Source: Rhizorhabdus histidinilytica | GTDB taxonomy: Bacteria; Pseudomonadota; Alphaproteobacteria; Sphingomonadales; Sphingomonadaceae | Assembly (NCBI RefSeq): GCF_900167915.1 | Contig: NZ_FUYM01000008.1 | Span: forward strand, 124,001-188,000 | Length of the DNA stretch: 64,000 bases | Reading direction: 5' to 3' | In this document: piece after piece, positions 46,997 through 56,522 of the stretch | Position numbering within the stretch: the stretch's first letter is position 1 | How the letters are laid out: each line of letters opens with the position of its first letter | Notes under the pieces: generated by a model | Databases searched by the model: none | What the model was told of the DNA's origin: nothing | The model's input: the letters and a program-made list of their open reading frames with translations, nothing else | Program-made: the position numbers and the translations under genes

Positions 46997-48128
46997 GCTT
47001 GCCCTCTACGTCCATTGGCCCTTCTGCGTGTCGAAGTGCCCCTATTGCGACTTCAACAGCCATGTCAGGGATAGCGTCGATCAGCAGGCGTGGCGCGACG
47101 CGCTGCTGCGCGATCTGGCGCATGAGGCCGCCGTGCTGCCTGGCCGCCGGCTCGGTTCGATCTTCTTCGGCGGCGGCACCCCGTCGCTGATGCCGCCCGC
47201 GACGGTCGCCGCGCTGATCGACGCCGCGACCCGCCACTGGCCCGCCGCCGACGACATCGAGATCACGCTGGAGGCCAATCCCTCCTCGGTCGAGGCCGCG
47301 CGCTTCGCCGATCTTGCCCATGCCGGGATCAACCGTGTCTCGCTAGGGCTCCAGGCGCTCGACGACCAGGTGCTCGGCTGGCTCGGCCGCGCCCATGGCG
47401 TGGCGGAGGGGCTGGCCGCGCTCGACACCGCCCAGAACCATTTCGGGCGCGTCAGCTTCGACCTGATCTACGCCCGGCCCGGCCAGACGCCTGAGGCATG
47501 GGACGCCGAGCTCCGCCGCGCGCTGTCGTTCGGTACCGAGCATCTCTCGCTCTACCAGCTCACCATCGAGCCCGGCACCCAGTTCGCGACCCGCGTCGCC
47601 AAGGGCGAGTTCGTCCCGCTCGATCCCGACGCCGGGGCCGAGTTGTTCGAGCAGACCCGCGCGGCCACCGCGGCAGCGGGGTTGCCTGCCTATGAAATCT
47701 CGAACCACGCCCGGCCCGGCGCGGAGAGCCGCCACAACCTGACCTATTGGCGCTACGGCAACTATGCCGGGATCGGCCCCGGTGCGCATGGCCGCCGCGA
47801 CGGTCGCGCCACGGTGCGCCGCCGCAAGCCCGAGAACTGGATCGCGCGGGTCGAGGCCAACGGCCATGGCATCGAGCGCGAGGACGACCTTCCGCCCGAA
47901 GCCCGGGCGCAGGAAGCGTTGCTGATGGGGTTGCGGCTGGCCGAAGGCGTCGATCTTGCCCGGATCGCCGCGATGAGCGGCCTGTCGGTCGGACAACTCG
48001 TCGATGCGGCCGCCGTCGATCGGCTGGCGCGGCAGGGACTGCTTGCCCGGGACGGCGAGCGGCTGACCGTCACCGACGCCGGCATGCTGCTGCTCGATGC
48101 GATCCTTGCCGAGATCGTGGCAGCCTAA
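46923..48128 (+). CDS. hemW: Radical SAM heme chaperone HemW
   Basis: The protein has 401 residues from ATG 46923; ATG 46854 and TTG 46833 are alternatives. The radical SAM cluster is CVSKCPYC (CxxxCxxC) in YVHWPFC, then FFGGGTPSLMPP and the coproporphyrinogen oxidase-like C-terminal domain. The fourth Cys that CPO-type HemN needs is absent, so HemW is preferred. The first ~26 codons fall in palindromic repeat DNA, and no good ribosome site precedes any start. It is in the rph-rdgB-hemW order. Confidence 0.9.
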   Translation: MAKELPGAIPAPAAGSLPSLEREGELALYVHWPFCVSKCPYCDFNSHVRDSVDQQAWRDALLRDLAHEAAVLPGRRLGSIFFGGGTPSLMPPATVAALIDAATRHWPAADDIEITLEANPSSVEAARFADLAHAGINRVSLGLQALDDQVLGWLGRAHGVAEGLAALDTAQNHFGRVSFDLIYARPGQTPEAWDAELRRALSFGTEHLSLYQLTIEPGTQFATRVAKGEFVPLDPDAGAELFEQTRAATAAAGLPAYEISNHARPGAESRHNLTYWRYGNYAGIGPGAHGRRDGRATVRRRKPENWIARVEANGHGIEREDDLPPEARAQEALLMGLRLAEGVDLARIAAMSGLSVGQLVDAAAVDRLARQGLLARDGERLTVTDAGMLLLDAILAEIVAA

Positions 48129-48150
48129 CTTACCCATTCCGTTAAACGCA

Positions 48151-48183
48151 ACGCAACGATTGCAGTTTATGCAATCGTTGCGT
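48151..48183 (+). terminator. 13-bp perfect hairpin downstream of hemW
   Basis: ACGCAACGATTGC (48151-48163) pairs exactly with GCAATCGTTGCGT (48171-48183) around a 7-nt A/T-rich loop, 22 bp after the hemW stop. Only a short T-run (CTTT) follows, so it is a likely but imperfect Rho-independent terminator. Confidence 0.7.
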
Positions 48184-48278
48184 CAGCTTTGGAAATTGCC
48201 ATCTCGGCTCGTCGTACCTAGATCACGCTGCATCGCACAATCGCAGATGCGATATAAAAGCAAAGCAGGAAGACAGAC

Positions 48279-48362
48279 ATGCGGTACTTCGAAAGCGCGG
48301 CCTCGGCGATCATCGCGATTGCGGCTCAGGCGCTGGCCATTGGGGTCGTGGTCGCCCTCTGA
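48279..48362 (+). CDS. 27-residue small membrane protein, unknown
   Basis: The ORF has a good ribosome site (AGGAAG, spacing ~7) and a coherent sequence: a short charged start MRYFESA and a single hydrophobic helix of Ala/Ile/Val to the stop. That composition is typical of small membrane proteins. GATATAAAAG lies upstream as an A/T-rich promoter-like stretch, between a hairpin and palindromes. No known family is recognised. Confidence 0.55.
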   Translation: MRYFESAASAIIAIAAQALAIGVVVAL

Positions 48363-48390
48363 CCCAATTCGCGGCGGTGTCCGTCCCTTA

Positions 48391-48513
48391 GACCTTGATC
48401 GTTTCAGGCTGAATCAGCCTGAAACGTGAATCAAGGTCTCAACTATTTAAATAGAGCCTGATTCACGCCATCGGCGGAAGCGCGGAGCGCTTCCACCTCA
48501 GACGATCAGGCTC
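48391..48513. repeat. Two adjacent palindromes (family D)
   Basis: The first spans 48391-48439, GACCTTGAT...ATCAAGGTC with CGTTTCAGGCTGA/TCAGCCTGAAACG inside. The second spans 48452-48513, AGAGCCTGAT/ATCAGGCTCT with an inner GGAAGCGC/GCGCTTCC. They share CCTGATTCA-like sequence and sit 57 bp beyond the lpoA stop, between convergent genes. No gene is seen from 48363 to 48569. Confidence 0.85.
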
Positions 48514-48569
48514 TAGGGCCGGCACCGCCACGATTTACCCTTCCGCATTTCCTTCGCAGTTGCAGCAAA

Positions 48570-49754
48570 TCATTCCTTGAAGCTGGTCGGCGCGGGCGAG
48601 ACGGTCTTGACGCCGCTCGGCGTGGCCTCCCCGACTTCCAGCGCGCGCTGCGCCACCCCGGTCGGGCCGAAGCGGAACGCACCATCGACGCCGACGAAGC
48701 CATCTTCGTCGCGCAGCCGGTCGGCGGGGAAACGCTCGCCCACCTTCCAGTCACGCGCGATCTTCACCACCAGCAGCATCGAATCATAGCCGAGGCTGGC
48801 GAGCCGGAACGGCGCCTTGCCGAACTGCCGCCGATAGGAGGCGGCGAGCTGGCGATAGCGGCTGTCGGACACGCTGGCATACCAGGCGCCGTTGAGCGCC
48901 GGGGCGGTCAGCGCCGAGGGCTCGGCCGCCCATAGCTCGGTGCCCAGCACGCGCGCCTGCTGGCTGGAGATCTTGCGGATCAGCGGCACCGCGCTGATCG
49001 CGAGGCGGGCATTGTCGGCGATCAGCACGCCTTCATAGGCCTGGCTGCGGCCGAGATCGGCTATCGCCTTCTGGAGCGACTTGCTGTTGCGCTCATAGCT
49101 CTTCATCGCGACGAGATTGGCGTCGGCGCTCTCGACCGATCGGATCACGGCGGTCGATGCGTTGCGGCCGTAGACGCCGACCGGCACCAGCGCCGCGAAG
49201 CGCTTGATGCCCTTGCTCCTGGCGAAATGCACGACGCGGTCGATCGACTGGGTCGGCGAGAAGCCCATCACGAACACGCCGTTGCCGGCCACTGCCGCGT
49301 CGTTCGAATAGGAAACCACCGGGATTCCCGCCTTGCGCGCGGCAGGCGCCACGGCCGCCGCATCTTCCGACAGCAGCGGCCCCAGGAACAGCCGGTTGCC
49401 ATCCGCGACCGCGCGGCTGGCCGCACCGGCGGCTCCGGCGGCGGTGTCGTAGGTGGTCATCCGGACCGATTTGTTGCCGGTGTCGATCAGCGCCATCGCC
49501 GCGGCGTTGGCGATCGACTGGCCGACGGCGGCATTGGGGCCCGACAGCGGGACCAGCAGCGCAATCCGATGCCGCGCCTTGTCGCCGAGCAGACCGTCCT
49601 GGACGGGCGCCTCGGCCGGCGGAGGGGGCGTCGCGGGTTTCGGGCGCCCCTTCGGCACCATACCCGCACAGCTCGCCAGCAGGGCGGTGAAGCCGAGCAA
49701 CGACCAACGGAGCATCGAAGGAAGCGGTTGCCTGTACGTGGGGGCCTCTGCCAT
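48570..49754 (-). CDS. Penicillin-binding protein activator LpoA-like lipoprotein
   Basis: The protein has 394 residues from ATG 49754 (AAGG upstream). A signal with lipobox (LLASC) anchors it in the outer membrane; a Pro-rich linker leads to a type I periplasmic-binding fold ([40 protein letters not shown]). In enterics LpoA stimulates PBP1a; here it lacks the long N-terminal TPR-like domain, as in other Alphaproteobacteria. It is divergent from rsmI with only 12 bp between start codons. Confidence 0.85.
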   Translation of the reverse strand: MAEAPTYRQPLPSMLRWSLLGFTALLASCAGMVPKGRPKPATPPPPAEAPVQDGLLGDKARHRIALLVPLSGPNAAVGQSIANAAAMALIDTGNKSVRMTTYDTAAGAAGAASRAVADGNRLFLGPLLSEDAAAVAPAARKAGIPVVSYSNDAAVAGNGVFVMGFSPTQSIDRVVHFARSKGIKRFAALVPVGVYGRNASTAVIRSVESADANLVAMKSYERNSKSLQKAIADLGRSQAYEGVLIADNARLAISAVPLIRKISSQQARVLGTELWAAEPSALTAPALNGAWYASVSDSRYRQLAASYRRQFGKAPFRLASLGYDSMLLVVKIARDWKVGERFPADRLRDEDGFVGVDGAFRFGPTGVAQRALEVGEATPSGVKTVSPAPTSFKE

Positions 49755-49766
49755 CTGTTCTGCCTT

Positions 49767-50648
49767 ATGAACCAAATTACCGAACCGGGGCCGACCGATG
49801 CGCAGGCATCGGAAGCACCCCTCCCCCCCGGCCTGTATATCGTGGCCACGCCGATCGGCAACTTGGGTGATTTGTCCCCGCGCGCCGCATCGGTCCTGAC
49901 GCGGGCCGAAACGATCGCGGTCGAGGACAGCCGCGTCACCGCCAAGCTGCTCCAGCGACTGGGGGTGAAGCGGCCGATGACACCCTATCATGACCATAAT
50001 GCGGACAAGGTACGGCCCGGCCTGATCGCCCGGATGGCGACCCAGGCCGTGGCGCTGGTCTCCGATGCGGGGACGCCGCTGATCTCCGATCCCGGCTACA
50101 AGCTGGTGCGTGACGCGCGCGCCGCCGGTATCGCCGTCACCACCCTGCCCGGCCCCTGCGCGGCGATCGCGGCGCTGACGCTGGCGGGGCTGCCCACCGA
50201 CCGCTTCTTCTTCCTCGGCTTCCTCCCCGCCAAGGACAAGGCACGCGCCGAGGCGATCGCCGAGGTGGCGGAGGTCCGCGCGACCCTGATCCTCTACGAA
50301 GCCGGTCCGCGTCTCGGCGCGACGCTTCGCGCGCTTGCCGACGGCCTCGGCGATCGTGAGGCAGCGGTGGTGCGCGAGATCAGCAAGACCTTCGAGGAAA
50401 GCGTGCTCGGTCCGCTTTCCGACCTTGCCGAACGCTATCGCGAGGGCGGCCCCAAGGGGGAGATCGTCGTCGTCGTCGGCCCGCCCGGCCCGCGCGCCAC
50501 CGCCTCGCCCGAGGATGCCGACGCGCTGCTCCGCGCCGCGCTCGCCCAGCTTCCCGCCGCCAAGGCGGCCGGCGAGGTCGCCCGCGCCACCGGCCTCAAC
50601 CGCCGCGAGCTCTATGCGCGGGCAATGGCGATCAAGGACGGCGATTGA
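49767..50648 (+). CDS. rsmI: 16S rRNA (cytidine-1402-2'-O)-methyltransferase
   Basis: The 293-residue tetrapyrrole-methylase-fold protein has [47 protein letters not shown] and [17 protein letters not shown]. It methylates C1402 of 16S rRNA. The ATG at 49767 is preceded by no ribosome site and faces the lpoA start only 12 bp away, so it may be leaderless or depend on a promoter inside lpoA. The next gene overlaps its stop (TTGA). Confidence 0.94.
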   Translation: MNQITEPGPTDAQASEAPLPPGLYIVATPIGNLGDLSPRAASVLTRAETIAVEDSRVTAKLLQRLGVKRPMTPYHDHNADKVRPGLIARMATQAVALVSDAGTPLISDPGYKLVRDARAAGIAVTTLPGPCAAIAALTLAGLPTDRFFFLGFLPAKDKARAEAIAEVAEVRATLILYEAGPRLGATLRALADGLGDREAAVVREISKTFEESVLGPLSDLAERYREGGPKGEIVVVVGPPGPRATASPEDADALLRAALAQLPAAKAAGEVARATGLNRRELYARAMAIKDGD

Positions 50649-51001
50649 ACCGGCGAGCCGTCGCCGAGCAGCAGGGCCGCACCGGCGAACATATCGCCGC
50701 CTGGTGGCTGCGCCTGCACGGCTGGCGGATCGTCGGCCAACGCGTGAAGACCGGGCGCGGCGAGGTCGACCTGATCGCCCGACGCGGAAGGACGCTCGCC
50801 TTCGTCGAGGTCAAGACGCGCGGCGATGCCGCGGCGCTCGCCACCGCGATCGACGAATATCGGCTGCGCCGCGTCGTCGCCGCGGCCGAGGCGCTGCTGC
50901 CGCGCTATGGCGCGGGCGTCGAGAATGTCCGGATCGACGTGATCCTGGTCCGTCCGTGGCGGCGGCCGGTGCACCTGTCGAATGTGTGGCACGCCCAATG
51001 A
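50645..51001 (+). CDS. yraN: YraN family (UPF0102) nuclease-fold protein
   Basis: The 118-residue protein starts at TTG 50645, overlapping the rsmI stop. The restriction-endonuclease-like fold has [21 protein letters not shown] (Asp, Glu-x-Lys). Its in vivo role is not settled. The lpoA / rsmI-yraN order matches E. coli yraM-yraL-yraN. Confidence 0.92.
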   Translation: MNRRAVAEQQGRTGEHIAAWWLRLHGWRIVGQRVKTGRGEVDLIARRGRTLAFVEVKTRGDAAALATAIDEYRLRRVVAAAEALLPRYGAGVENVRIDVILVRPWRRPVHLSNVWHAQ

Positions 51002-51098
51002 CTTCCCTCCCCTTCAAGGGAAGGGCTTATTCCCCACGGCCATTGCAGCACCGGCCGCCGCACCCTAGTTAGGCCCCCGAAACCATCGGAGCCTGCCC

Positions 51099-52046
51099 AT
51101 GTCCTTGAGAGTCGCCGTCCAGATGGACCCGCTGGAGACGATCAACATCGCGGGCGATTCGACCTTCGCGATCATGCTGAGCGCGCTCCGGCGCGGGCAT
51201 AGCCTTTGGCACTATCAGGCCGGCGACCTCTGCTATCGCAATGGGCGGGTGACCGCGCCGGCGCGGCCGATCCGGAAGCTGCAACGCGTGGCGGGCGATC
51301 ATTTCGCGGTGGGTGATCCGGTCGCGCTCGACCTCGCCGACGATGTCGACGTCGTGCTGATGCGGCAGGACCCGCCCTTCGACCTCGCCTATATCACCGC
51401 GACCCACCTGCTCGAGCGCGTCCAGCACGCGACGCTGGTGGTCAACGACCCGGCCTCCGTCCGCAACGCGCCCGAGAAGCTGTTCGTGCTCGACTATGCC
51501 GAGTTCATGCCGCCGACGATGATCACCCGGCGGCTCGACGACGCCCGCGCCTTCCATGCCGAGCATGGCGAGGTTGTGGTGAAGCCGCTCTATGGCAATG
51601 CCGGGTCGGCGGTTTTCCACGTCGGCCGCAACGACGCCAATCTCGCCGCCCTCACCGAGCTGTTCGGCCAGGTCTGGCGCGAGCCCTTCATGGTCCAGGC
51701 CTTCCTTCCCGATGTGTCGAAGGGCGACAAGCGGATCGTGCTGATCGACGGGAAAGTCGCGGGTGCTATCAATCGCTTGCCGAAGGAAGGTGAGATTCGA
51801 TCGAACCTTGCGGCGGGCGGCCGTGCCGACGCGACCGAGCTGTCGCCGCGCGAGGTGGAGATCTGTGACAAGCTGGGCCCGGACCTCGCCGCGCGCGGGC
51901 TGCTGTTCGTCGGCATCGACGTCATTGCCGGGCACCTCACCGAAATCAACGTCACTTCGCCGACCGGCATCGTCGCGATCGACAATTTCAACGGAACCGA
52001 CACGCCCGCGATGATTTGGGACGCCATCGAGGCCAAGGCCCGCTGA
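51099..52046 (+). CDS. gshB: Glutathione synthetase
   Basis: The 315-residue ATP-grasp ligase joins gamma-glutamylcysteine and glycine. It starts MSLRVAVQMDPLETINIAGDS; the PP-loop region KPLYGNAGSAVFHV, QAFLPDVSKGDKRIVLIDG, LPKEGEIRSNLAAGG and INVTSPTG are intact. A possible operon with rsmI-yraN is broken by a 97-bp gap containing a small CCCTCC/GGGAGG-type palindrome. Confidence 0.96.
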   Translation: MSLRVAVQMDPLETINIAGDSTFAIMLSALRRGHSLWHYQAGDLCYRNGRVTAPARPIRKLQRVAGDHFAVGDPVALDLADDVDVVLMRQDPPFDLAYITATHLLERVQHATLVVNDPASVRNAPEKLFVLDYAEFMPPTMITRRLDDARAFHAEHGEVVVKPLYGNAGSAVFHVGRNDANLAALTELFGQVWREPFMVQAFLPDVSKGDKRIVLIDGKVAGAINRLPKEGEIRSNLAAGGRADATELSPREVEICDKLGPDLAARGLLFVGIDVIAGHLTEINVTSPTGIVAIDNFNGTDTPAMIWDAIEAKAR

Positions 52047-52074
52047 CGGCCCGGCCGCGGCAGCGGGATCGCAT

Positions 52075-52674
52075 ATGACGGACTGGGTACAGCAACTGAT
52101 CGCCGATGGCGGCTATCTGGGCCTGTTCCTGCTGATGTTCGGCGAGACGATATTTCCGCCGATCCCGTCCGAGGTGATCATGTCGATGGCCGGGCTGCAG
52201 GCGGCCAAGGGTAGCATGCTGCTGCCGGTGGCGATCGCGGCGGGATCGGCGGGTGCGATGCTCGGCAACATCGCCTGGTATCTCGCTGCCCGCCGGCTGG
52301 GGCTCGATCGCCTCCGGCCGCTGGTCGAGCGCCATGGCCGCTGGCTGACGATGGATTGGGCCGAGGTCGACCGCGGCGAGCGCTGGTTCATGCGTCACGG
52401 CTATCTGTTCGTCTGCCTCGGCCGGATGCTACCGACCGCGCGTTCGCTGATCTCGGTGCCGGCGGGGTTGATGCGGATGCGCTTCGTGCCGTTCGTGCTG
52501 TGGTCGTCGGTCGGCACGTTCGGCTGGTCGACGATGCTGGCGGTCGGCGGCTGGATCCTCGGTACCCGCTTCGCCGCGATGGAAGCCTGGCTCGGCATCG
52601 CCTCGACCCTGCTGCTCGTCGTGCTCGCCGCCTTCTACCTCTGGCGGGTGCTGACCTGGAAGCCGTCGCGCTGA
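52075..52674 (+). CDS. DedA family membrane protein
   Basis: The 199-residue protein has GETIFPPIPSEVIMSMAG near the N-terminus and CLGRMLPTARSLISVPAG, the DedA/SNARE-associated signature with reentrant loops. About five membrane segments are seen. DedA proteins move undecaprenyl phosphate or phospholipids between leaflets. It follows gshB by 28 bp. The convergent rcdA stops 15 bp after it. Confidence 0.9.
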   Translation: MTDWVQQLIADGGYLGLFLLMFGETIFPPIPSEVIMSMAGLQAAKGSMLLPVAIAAGSAGAMLGNIAWYLAARRLGLDRLRPLVERHGRWLTMDWAEVDRGERWFMRHGYLFVCLGRMLPTARSLISVPAGLMRMRFVPFVLWSSVGTFGWSTMLAVGGWILGTRFAAMEAWLGIASTLLLVVLAAFYLWRVLTWKPSR

Positions 52675-52689
52675 GACGCCGGCCGGCGA

Positions 52690-53154
52690 TCAGAAGGCCT
52701 TTTCGAGCCGATCGAGCAGGCTGAGCGCCGGGCTGGCGGCCGGCGAGATGTCGGCGGGCGGCTCGACCTCGAGCCGCCGGACGCGGGCGTAGAGGTCCTG
52801 GCTGGCGTCAATCAGCGCGATCGCGGCGGGCGGCAGGCCGGCGATCGAAGCCGCGTCGCTGGGCGTCGCATCGCCGAGGCGTCGGGCGGCCGCCGCGGCC
52901 TCCTCGTCGCTCATCTGGCCCAGCTCGATCGCCCGCTCGGTCAGCAGCCAGGCAAGGACGTGCATCAGCCGGCTCGTGACCTTGAGCGATTCGCAGCTCA
53001 GCGTGACGCGGGCGAGCGGATCGAGCGCATCGCGGTCGTCGCGCCCCTGATGCTCGAAATAGCCGCGCGCCTCGTCGGCGAGCAGCATCGCTTCGGTATA
53101 GAGGCCGTTGACCAGGCGCCCGCGCAGGCGAATCTCTTTCGGTCCTTCACCCAT
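52690..53154 (-). CDS. rcdA: RcdA-type DUF1465 protein (regulator of CtrA degradation)
   Basis: The 154-residue helical protein matches DUF1465: LYTEAMLLADEARGYF, LSCESLKVTSRLMHVLAWLL. In Caulobacter this family adaptor, RcdA, helps ClpXP degrade CtrA at the cell cycle transition. The adaptor role here is inferred from the family. It is slightly shorter than Caulobacter RcdA. Confidence 0.8.
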   Translation of the reverse strand: MGEGPKEIRLRGRLVNGLYTEAMLLADEARGYFEHQGRDDRDALDPLARVTLSCESLKVTSRLMHVLAWLLTERAIELGQMSDEEAAAAARRLGDATPSDAASIAGLPPAAIALIDASQDLYARVRRLEVEPPADISPAASPALSLLDRLEKAF

Positions 53155-53218
53155 GCGTAGGTGATGACACAGCCGCCCGCCGCCACGAAATCAAAAGTGG
53201 GTTAACCCGTCGTCCGCC

Positions 53219-53629
53219 TCACGCCTCGCCGGCTTCGAGCCGGTCGGCGAAGTGGCCGAGATGGTCGATCATCGTCTCCAGCTCGGCCATCCGCCGCCGC
53301 AGATGGTCGGCCTTGGCGCGGCAACGCAGCGCGGTGACGGTGCGCTGGGTCGCCCCACCGTCGCCGACGTCGTAGAGATTGAGGAGCTCGGCGATCTCGT
53401 CGAGACCGAAGCCCATCGCCTTGCCTTGCAATATCCACGCGACGCGAAACCGGTCCCGCCGCGAATAGATCCGCGTCGCGCCGTCGCGTGCCGGGGCGAT
53501 CAGCCCTTCCTCCTCGTAGAAGCGCAGGGCGCGGGGCGTGATCCCGAATTCCCTTGAAAGCTCGGCGATGCCGAAGCTCTGGGCATCGGTCGGTGCTATG
53601 TCGATGATGGGAGCGCAATCACTGGCCAC
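53219..53629 (-). CDS. MerR-family regulator (LiuR-like)
   Basis: The protein has 136 residues from GTG 53629 (AGGGG upstream). The MerR helix-turn-helix and wing are FGIAELSREFGITPRALRFYEEEGLIAP, and a long dimer helix follows. It has no metal-binding Cys motif, so it is not a metal sensor; sphingomonad relatives (LiuR) respond to CoA intermediates of branched-chain amino acid or fatty acid breakdown. No such genes are adjacent; function is inferred. Confidence 0.82.
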   Translation of the reverse strand: MASDCAPIIDIAPTDAQSFGIAELSREFGITPRALRFYEEEGLIAPARDGATRIYSRRDRFRVAWILQGKAMGFGLDEIAELLNLYDVGDGGATQRTVTALRCRAKADHLRRRMAELETMIDHLGHFADRLEAGEA

Positions 53630-53713
53630 GGAACCACCCCTGAAAGGACTGTCCCTGCCCCTACGGCAAGCGTGACCGGCACATCAATTGAGCAATTTCA
53701 GATGCTTACCACT

Positions 53714-53740
53714 TTAGTCTAAGAATTAGACCTTAGTCTA
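53714..53740. promoter_or_regulatory. Palindrome and direct repeat upstream of merR
   Basis: GTCTAA GAA TTAGAC (53717-53731) is a perfect 6-bp palindrome, and TTAGTCTA appears twice (53715-53721 region and 53733-53740). It lies ~90 bp before the merR start and includes the hisI stop. It could be a MerR operator or part of the hisI terminator; the choice is open. Confidence 0.4.
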
Positions 53741-54106
53741 GGCGGTGCGCACCAGGCGGGTACCGTCACGATCGATGCGGCGATAGAAGCAGCTCCGTTC
53801 GCCAGTATGGCACGCGGGCCCCGCCGGTTCGCAGCGCAGCCAGACTGCGTCCTGGTCACAATCGATCCGCGCCTCGACGACCCGCATGACGTTGCCGCTG
53901 CTCTCTCCCTTCTTCCACAACCGCCCGCGCGAGCGCGAGAAGAAGGTCGCCTCCCCGCTATCCAGGGTCGCGGCCAGCGCCTCGGCGTTCATATGCGCGA
54001 GCATCAGCACCTCGCCCGAACGATGGTCGGTCACCACCGCGGTGACGAGGCCGGCGGCGTCGTAGCGCGGGTTCAGCGCGCTGCCCTGTTCACGATCCTG
54101 ATCCAT
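53738..54106 (-). CDS. hisI: Phosphoribosyl-AMP cyclohydrolase
   Basis: The 122-residue enzyme does the third step of histidine synthesis. It is the single-domain form: [68 protein letters not shown], with the metal-binding Cys set. The HisE domain is absent and encoded elsewhere. It is divergent from purF and followed by the TAG in the palindrome. Confidence 0.95.
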   Translation of the reverse strand: MDQDREQGSALNPRYDAAGLVTAVVTDHRSGEVLMLAHMNAEALAATLDSGEATFFSRSRGRLWKKGESSGNVMRVVEARIDCDQDAVWLRCEPAGPACHTGERSCFYRRIDRDGTRLVRTA

Positions 54107-54252
54107 GGGCGGGAGCGATGCGCCAAAGCCGCGCCGCAGGCAAGACCGAGGCGAAAAACCGTCCGCCCACAGATTTATTGTGACAGTGGGGCGACAAACG
54201 CCGACACCGTCACTATATGCGGCCCATATCGACCACCGCGATGGGATTCGCG

Positions 54253-55713
54253 ATGCTCACCACGCATCCGTTTGATGACGACAAGCTGCGCGAAGAGTGC
54301 GGCGTTTTCGGGATTTGGGGCGCTGAAACCGCCGCCGCCATGGTAGCCCTGGGCCTGCACGCGCTGCAGCATCGGGGCCAGGAGGCGGCCGGGATCACGA
54401 GCTGGGATGGCCATGCCTTCCACACCCACAGGGCGATGGGCCATGTCGCCGGCAATTTCGATAAGGACGAGGTGATCCGCGGCCTGCCGGGCACGGTCGC
54501 CTGCGGTCATGTCCGCTACTCGACAACGGGCGAGACTGCGCTGCGCAACGTGCAGCCGCTGTTCGCCGAGCTGTCGTCGGGTGGCTTCGCTATCGCGCAC
54601 AACGGCAATATCTCGAACGCGATGAAGCTCCGTCGGGAACTGGTCCGGGGCGGATCGATCTTCCAGTCGACCAGCGACACCGAGACGATCATCCATCTCG
54701 TCGCCATGTCGAAATACCGGACGCTGCTCGATCGCTTCATCGACGCGCTCAAGCAGGTCGAGGGCGCCTATTCGCTGATCTGCATGACGCCGGAGGGCAT
54801 GATCGCCTGCCGCGATCCGCTCGGCATCCGTCCGCTGGTGCTCGGCCGGGTCGGCGACGCCTATATCTTCGCGTCGGAGACGGTCGCGCTCGACGTGGTC
54901 GGCGCCACCTTCATCCGCCAGGTCGAGCCGGGCGAGCTGGTAATCGTGTCGGAAGGCGGACTCCGCTCGATCCGGCCGTTCGCCGAGGTTCGCGCGCGGC
55001 CCTGCATCTTCGAGCATGTCTATTTCTCGCGCCCCGATTCGATCGTCGATGGCTCGTCGGTCTATTCGGTGCGCAAGCGGATCGGCGCCCAGCTCGCGAT
55101 CGAGAATGGGGTCGAGGCCGATCTGGTGATTCCCGTCCCCGACTCGGGCACGCCCGCCGCGATCGGCTATGCCCAGCAATCGGGCATTCCGTTCGAGCTC
55201 GGCATCATCCGTTCGCACTATGTCGGCCGCACCTTCATCCAGCCCGGCGACCAGGTCCGCCACCTGGGCGTCAAGCTCAAGCACAACGCCAACCGCGCGC
55301 TGATCGACGGTCAGCGGCTCGTGCTGATCGACGACTCGATCGTTCGCGGCACCACCAGCGTGAAGATCCTCCAGATGCTCCGCGACGCCGGCGCGCGCGA
55401 GGTGCACCTTCGCATCGCCAGCCCGCCGACCCGGCACAGCTGCTTCTACGGCGTCGACACGCCCGAACGCGCCAAGCTGCTCGCCGCGCAGATGAACGTC
55501 GCCGAGATGGCCGCCTATATTGGCGCGGACAGCCTCGCCTTCCTGTCGATCGACGGCCTGTACAAGGCGCTCGGTGACGAAGGCCGGGTCGATCGCGCGC
55601 CGACCTTCTGTGACGCCTGCTTCACCGGCGACTATCCGACCCACCTCACCGACCATGAGGAACTGACCCCGACCGACCAGCTCGCCCTGCACGGCGAGCG
55701 CGTCGTCGCCTGA
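54253..55713 (+). CDS. purF: Amidophosphoribosyltransferase
   Basis: The protein has 486 residues from ATG 54253; ATG 54217 gives 12 more. The propeptide ends EE|CGVFG, putting the catalytic Cys at residue 16 after processing. The glutaminase has [13 protein letters not shown] and [10 protein letters not shown]; the PRTase has [23 protein letters not shown] supplies 4Fe-4S ligands, as in the B. subtilis-type oxygen-sensitive enzyme. No ribosome site precedes either start. Confidence 0.96.
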   Translation: MLTTHPFDDDKLREECGVFGIWGAETAAAMVALGLHALQHRGQEAAGITSWDGHAFHTHRAMGHVAGNFDKDEVIRGLPGTVACGHVRYSTTGETALRNVQPLFAELSSGGFAIAHNGNISNAMKLRRELVRGGSIFQSTSDTETIIHLVAMSKYRTLLDRFIDALKQVEGAYSLICMTPEGMIACRDPLGIRPLVLGRVGDAYIFASETVALDVVGATFIRQVEPGELVIVSEGGLRSIRPFAEVRARPCIFEHVYFSRPDSIVDGSSVYSVRKRIGAQLAIENGVEADLVIPVPDSGTPAAIGYAQQSGIPFELGIIRSHYVGRTFIQPGDQVRHLGVKLKHNANRALIDGQRLVLIDDSIVRGTTSVKILQMLRDAGAREVHLRIASPPTRHSCFYGVDTPERAKLLAAQMNVAEMAAYIGADSLAFLSIDGLYKALGDEGRVDRAPTFCDACFTGDYPTHLTDHEELTPTDQLALHGERVVA

Positions 55714-55735
55714 TCCTCTCCACCGGGACCGAACC

Positions 55736-56446
55736 ATGGACAAGCCATTTTCCGGCAAGCTCGCGCTCGTCACCGGCGCATCGCGCGGCATCGGCGCCGC
55801 GACCGCCGAGGCGCTGGGCGCCGCCGGCGCGCACGTCATCCTGACCGCGCGCACGGCCGGCGGGCTGGAGGAGGTCGAGGAGCGGATCCACGCGGCCGGC
55901 GGCAGCGCCACTATCGCCCCGCTCGACCTGGCCGAGAACGACAGCATCGCCCGACTGGCCGAGGCGATTGGCGGGCGCTGGCAGGCACTGGACATCCTCG
56001 TCCTCAACGCGGCGATGCTCGGCACGCTGGCGCCGGTGCCGGCGATCGACGCCAAGGAATTCGCCCGGCTGCTGACGCTCAACATCATGGCGCAGCAGCA
56101 GCTGATCGCCGCCTTCGATCCGCTGCTGCGGGCGAGCACGGCGGGCCGGGTGATCGGGCTGACCAGCACCGTCGCCCAGGCGCCGCGCGCTTATTGGGGC
56201 GCCTATGGCGCGTCCAAGGCCGCGCTCGAGACGCTGCTGCTCGCCTATGCCGAGGAAGTGGGCAAGATCAGCGCGATCCGGGTCGCCGTGGTCAATCCAG
56301 GCGCCACCGCGACCGCGATGCGGCAGAAGGCCTATCCAGGCGAGGATCAGGCGACGCTCAAGAGCCCGGCCGTCGTCGGCGCAGCACTCGCCAAGCTGAT
56401 AGAGCAGGGCTTCGAGACCGGCCTGCGGACGACGATCGAGGGCTGA
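55736..56446 (+). CDS. SDR-family NAD(P)-dependent oxidoreductase
   Basis: The 236-residue protein has the cofactor loop TGASRGIGAATAEAL, NAAMLG, Ser in LTSTVA and the YxxxK pair in YGASKAALE. It resembles YciK-type dehydrogenases found downstream of purF in Alphaproteobacteria. The substrate is unknown. It starts 22 bp after purF, so the two are probably co-transcribed. A family B repeat follows. Confidence 0.87.
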   Translation: MDKPFSGKLALVTGASRGIGAATAEALGAAGAHVILTARTAGGLEEVEERIHAAGGSATIAPLDLAENDSIARLAEAIGGRWQALDILVLNAAMLGTLAPVPAIDAKEFARLLTLNIMAQQQLIAAFDPLLRASTAGRVIGLTSTVAQAPRAYWGAYGASKAALETLLLAYAEEVGKISAIRVAVVNPGATATAMRQKAYPGEDQATLKSPAVVGAALAKLIEQGFETGLRTTIEG

Positions 56447-56522
56447 GGTTCGCTGCCATCATCCCGCGGAGGATGACGGTTGGATCCTGAACGAGTCCAG
56501 GATGACGCCGGCTCGGCTTCGA

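Noticed and set aside
54175-56169. 664-codon minus frame opposite purF
   Set aside because: Shadow of purF and the SDR gene.
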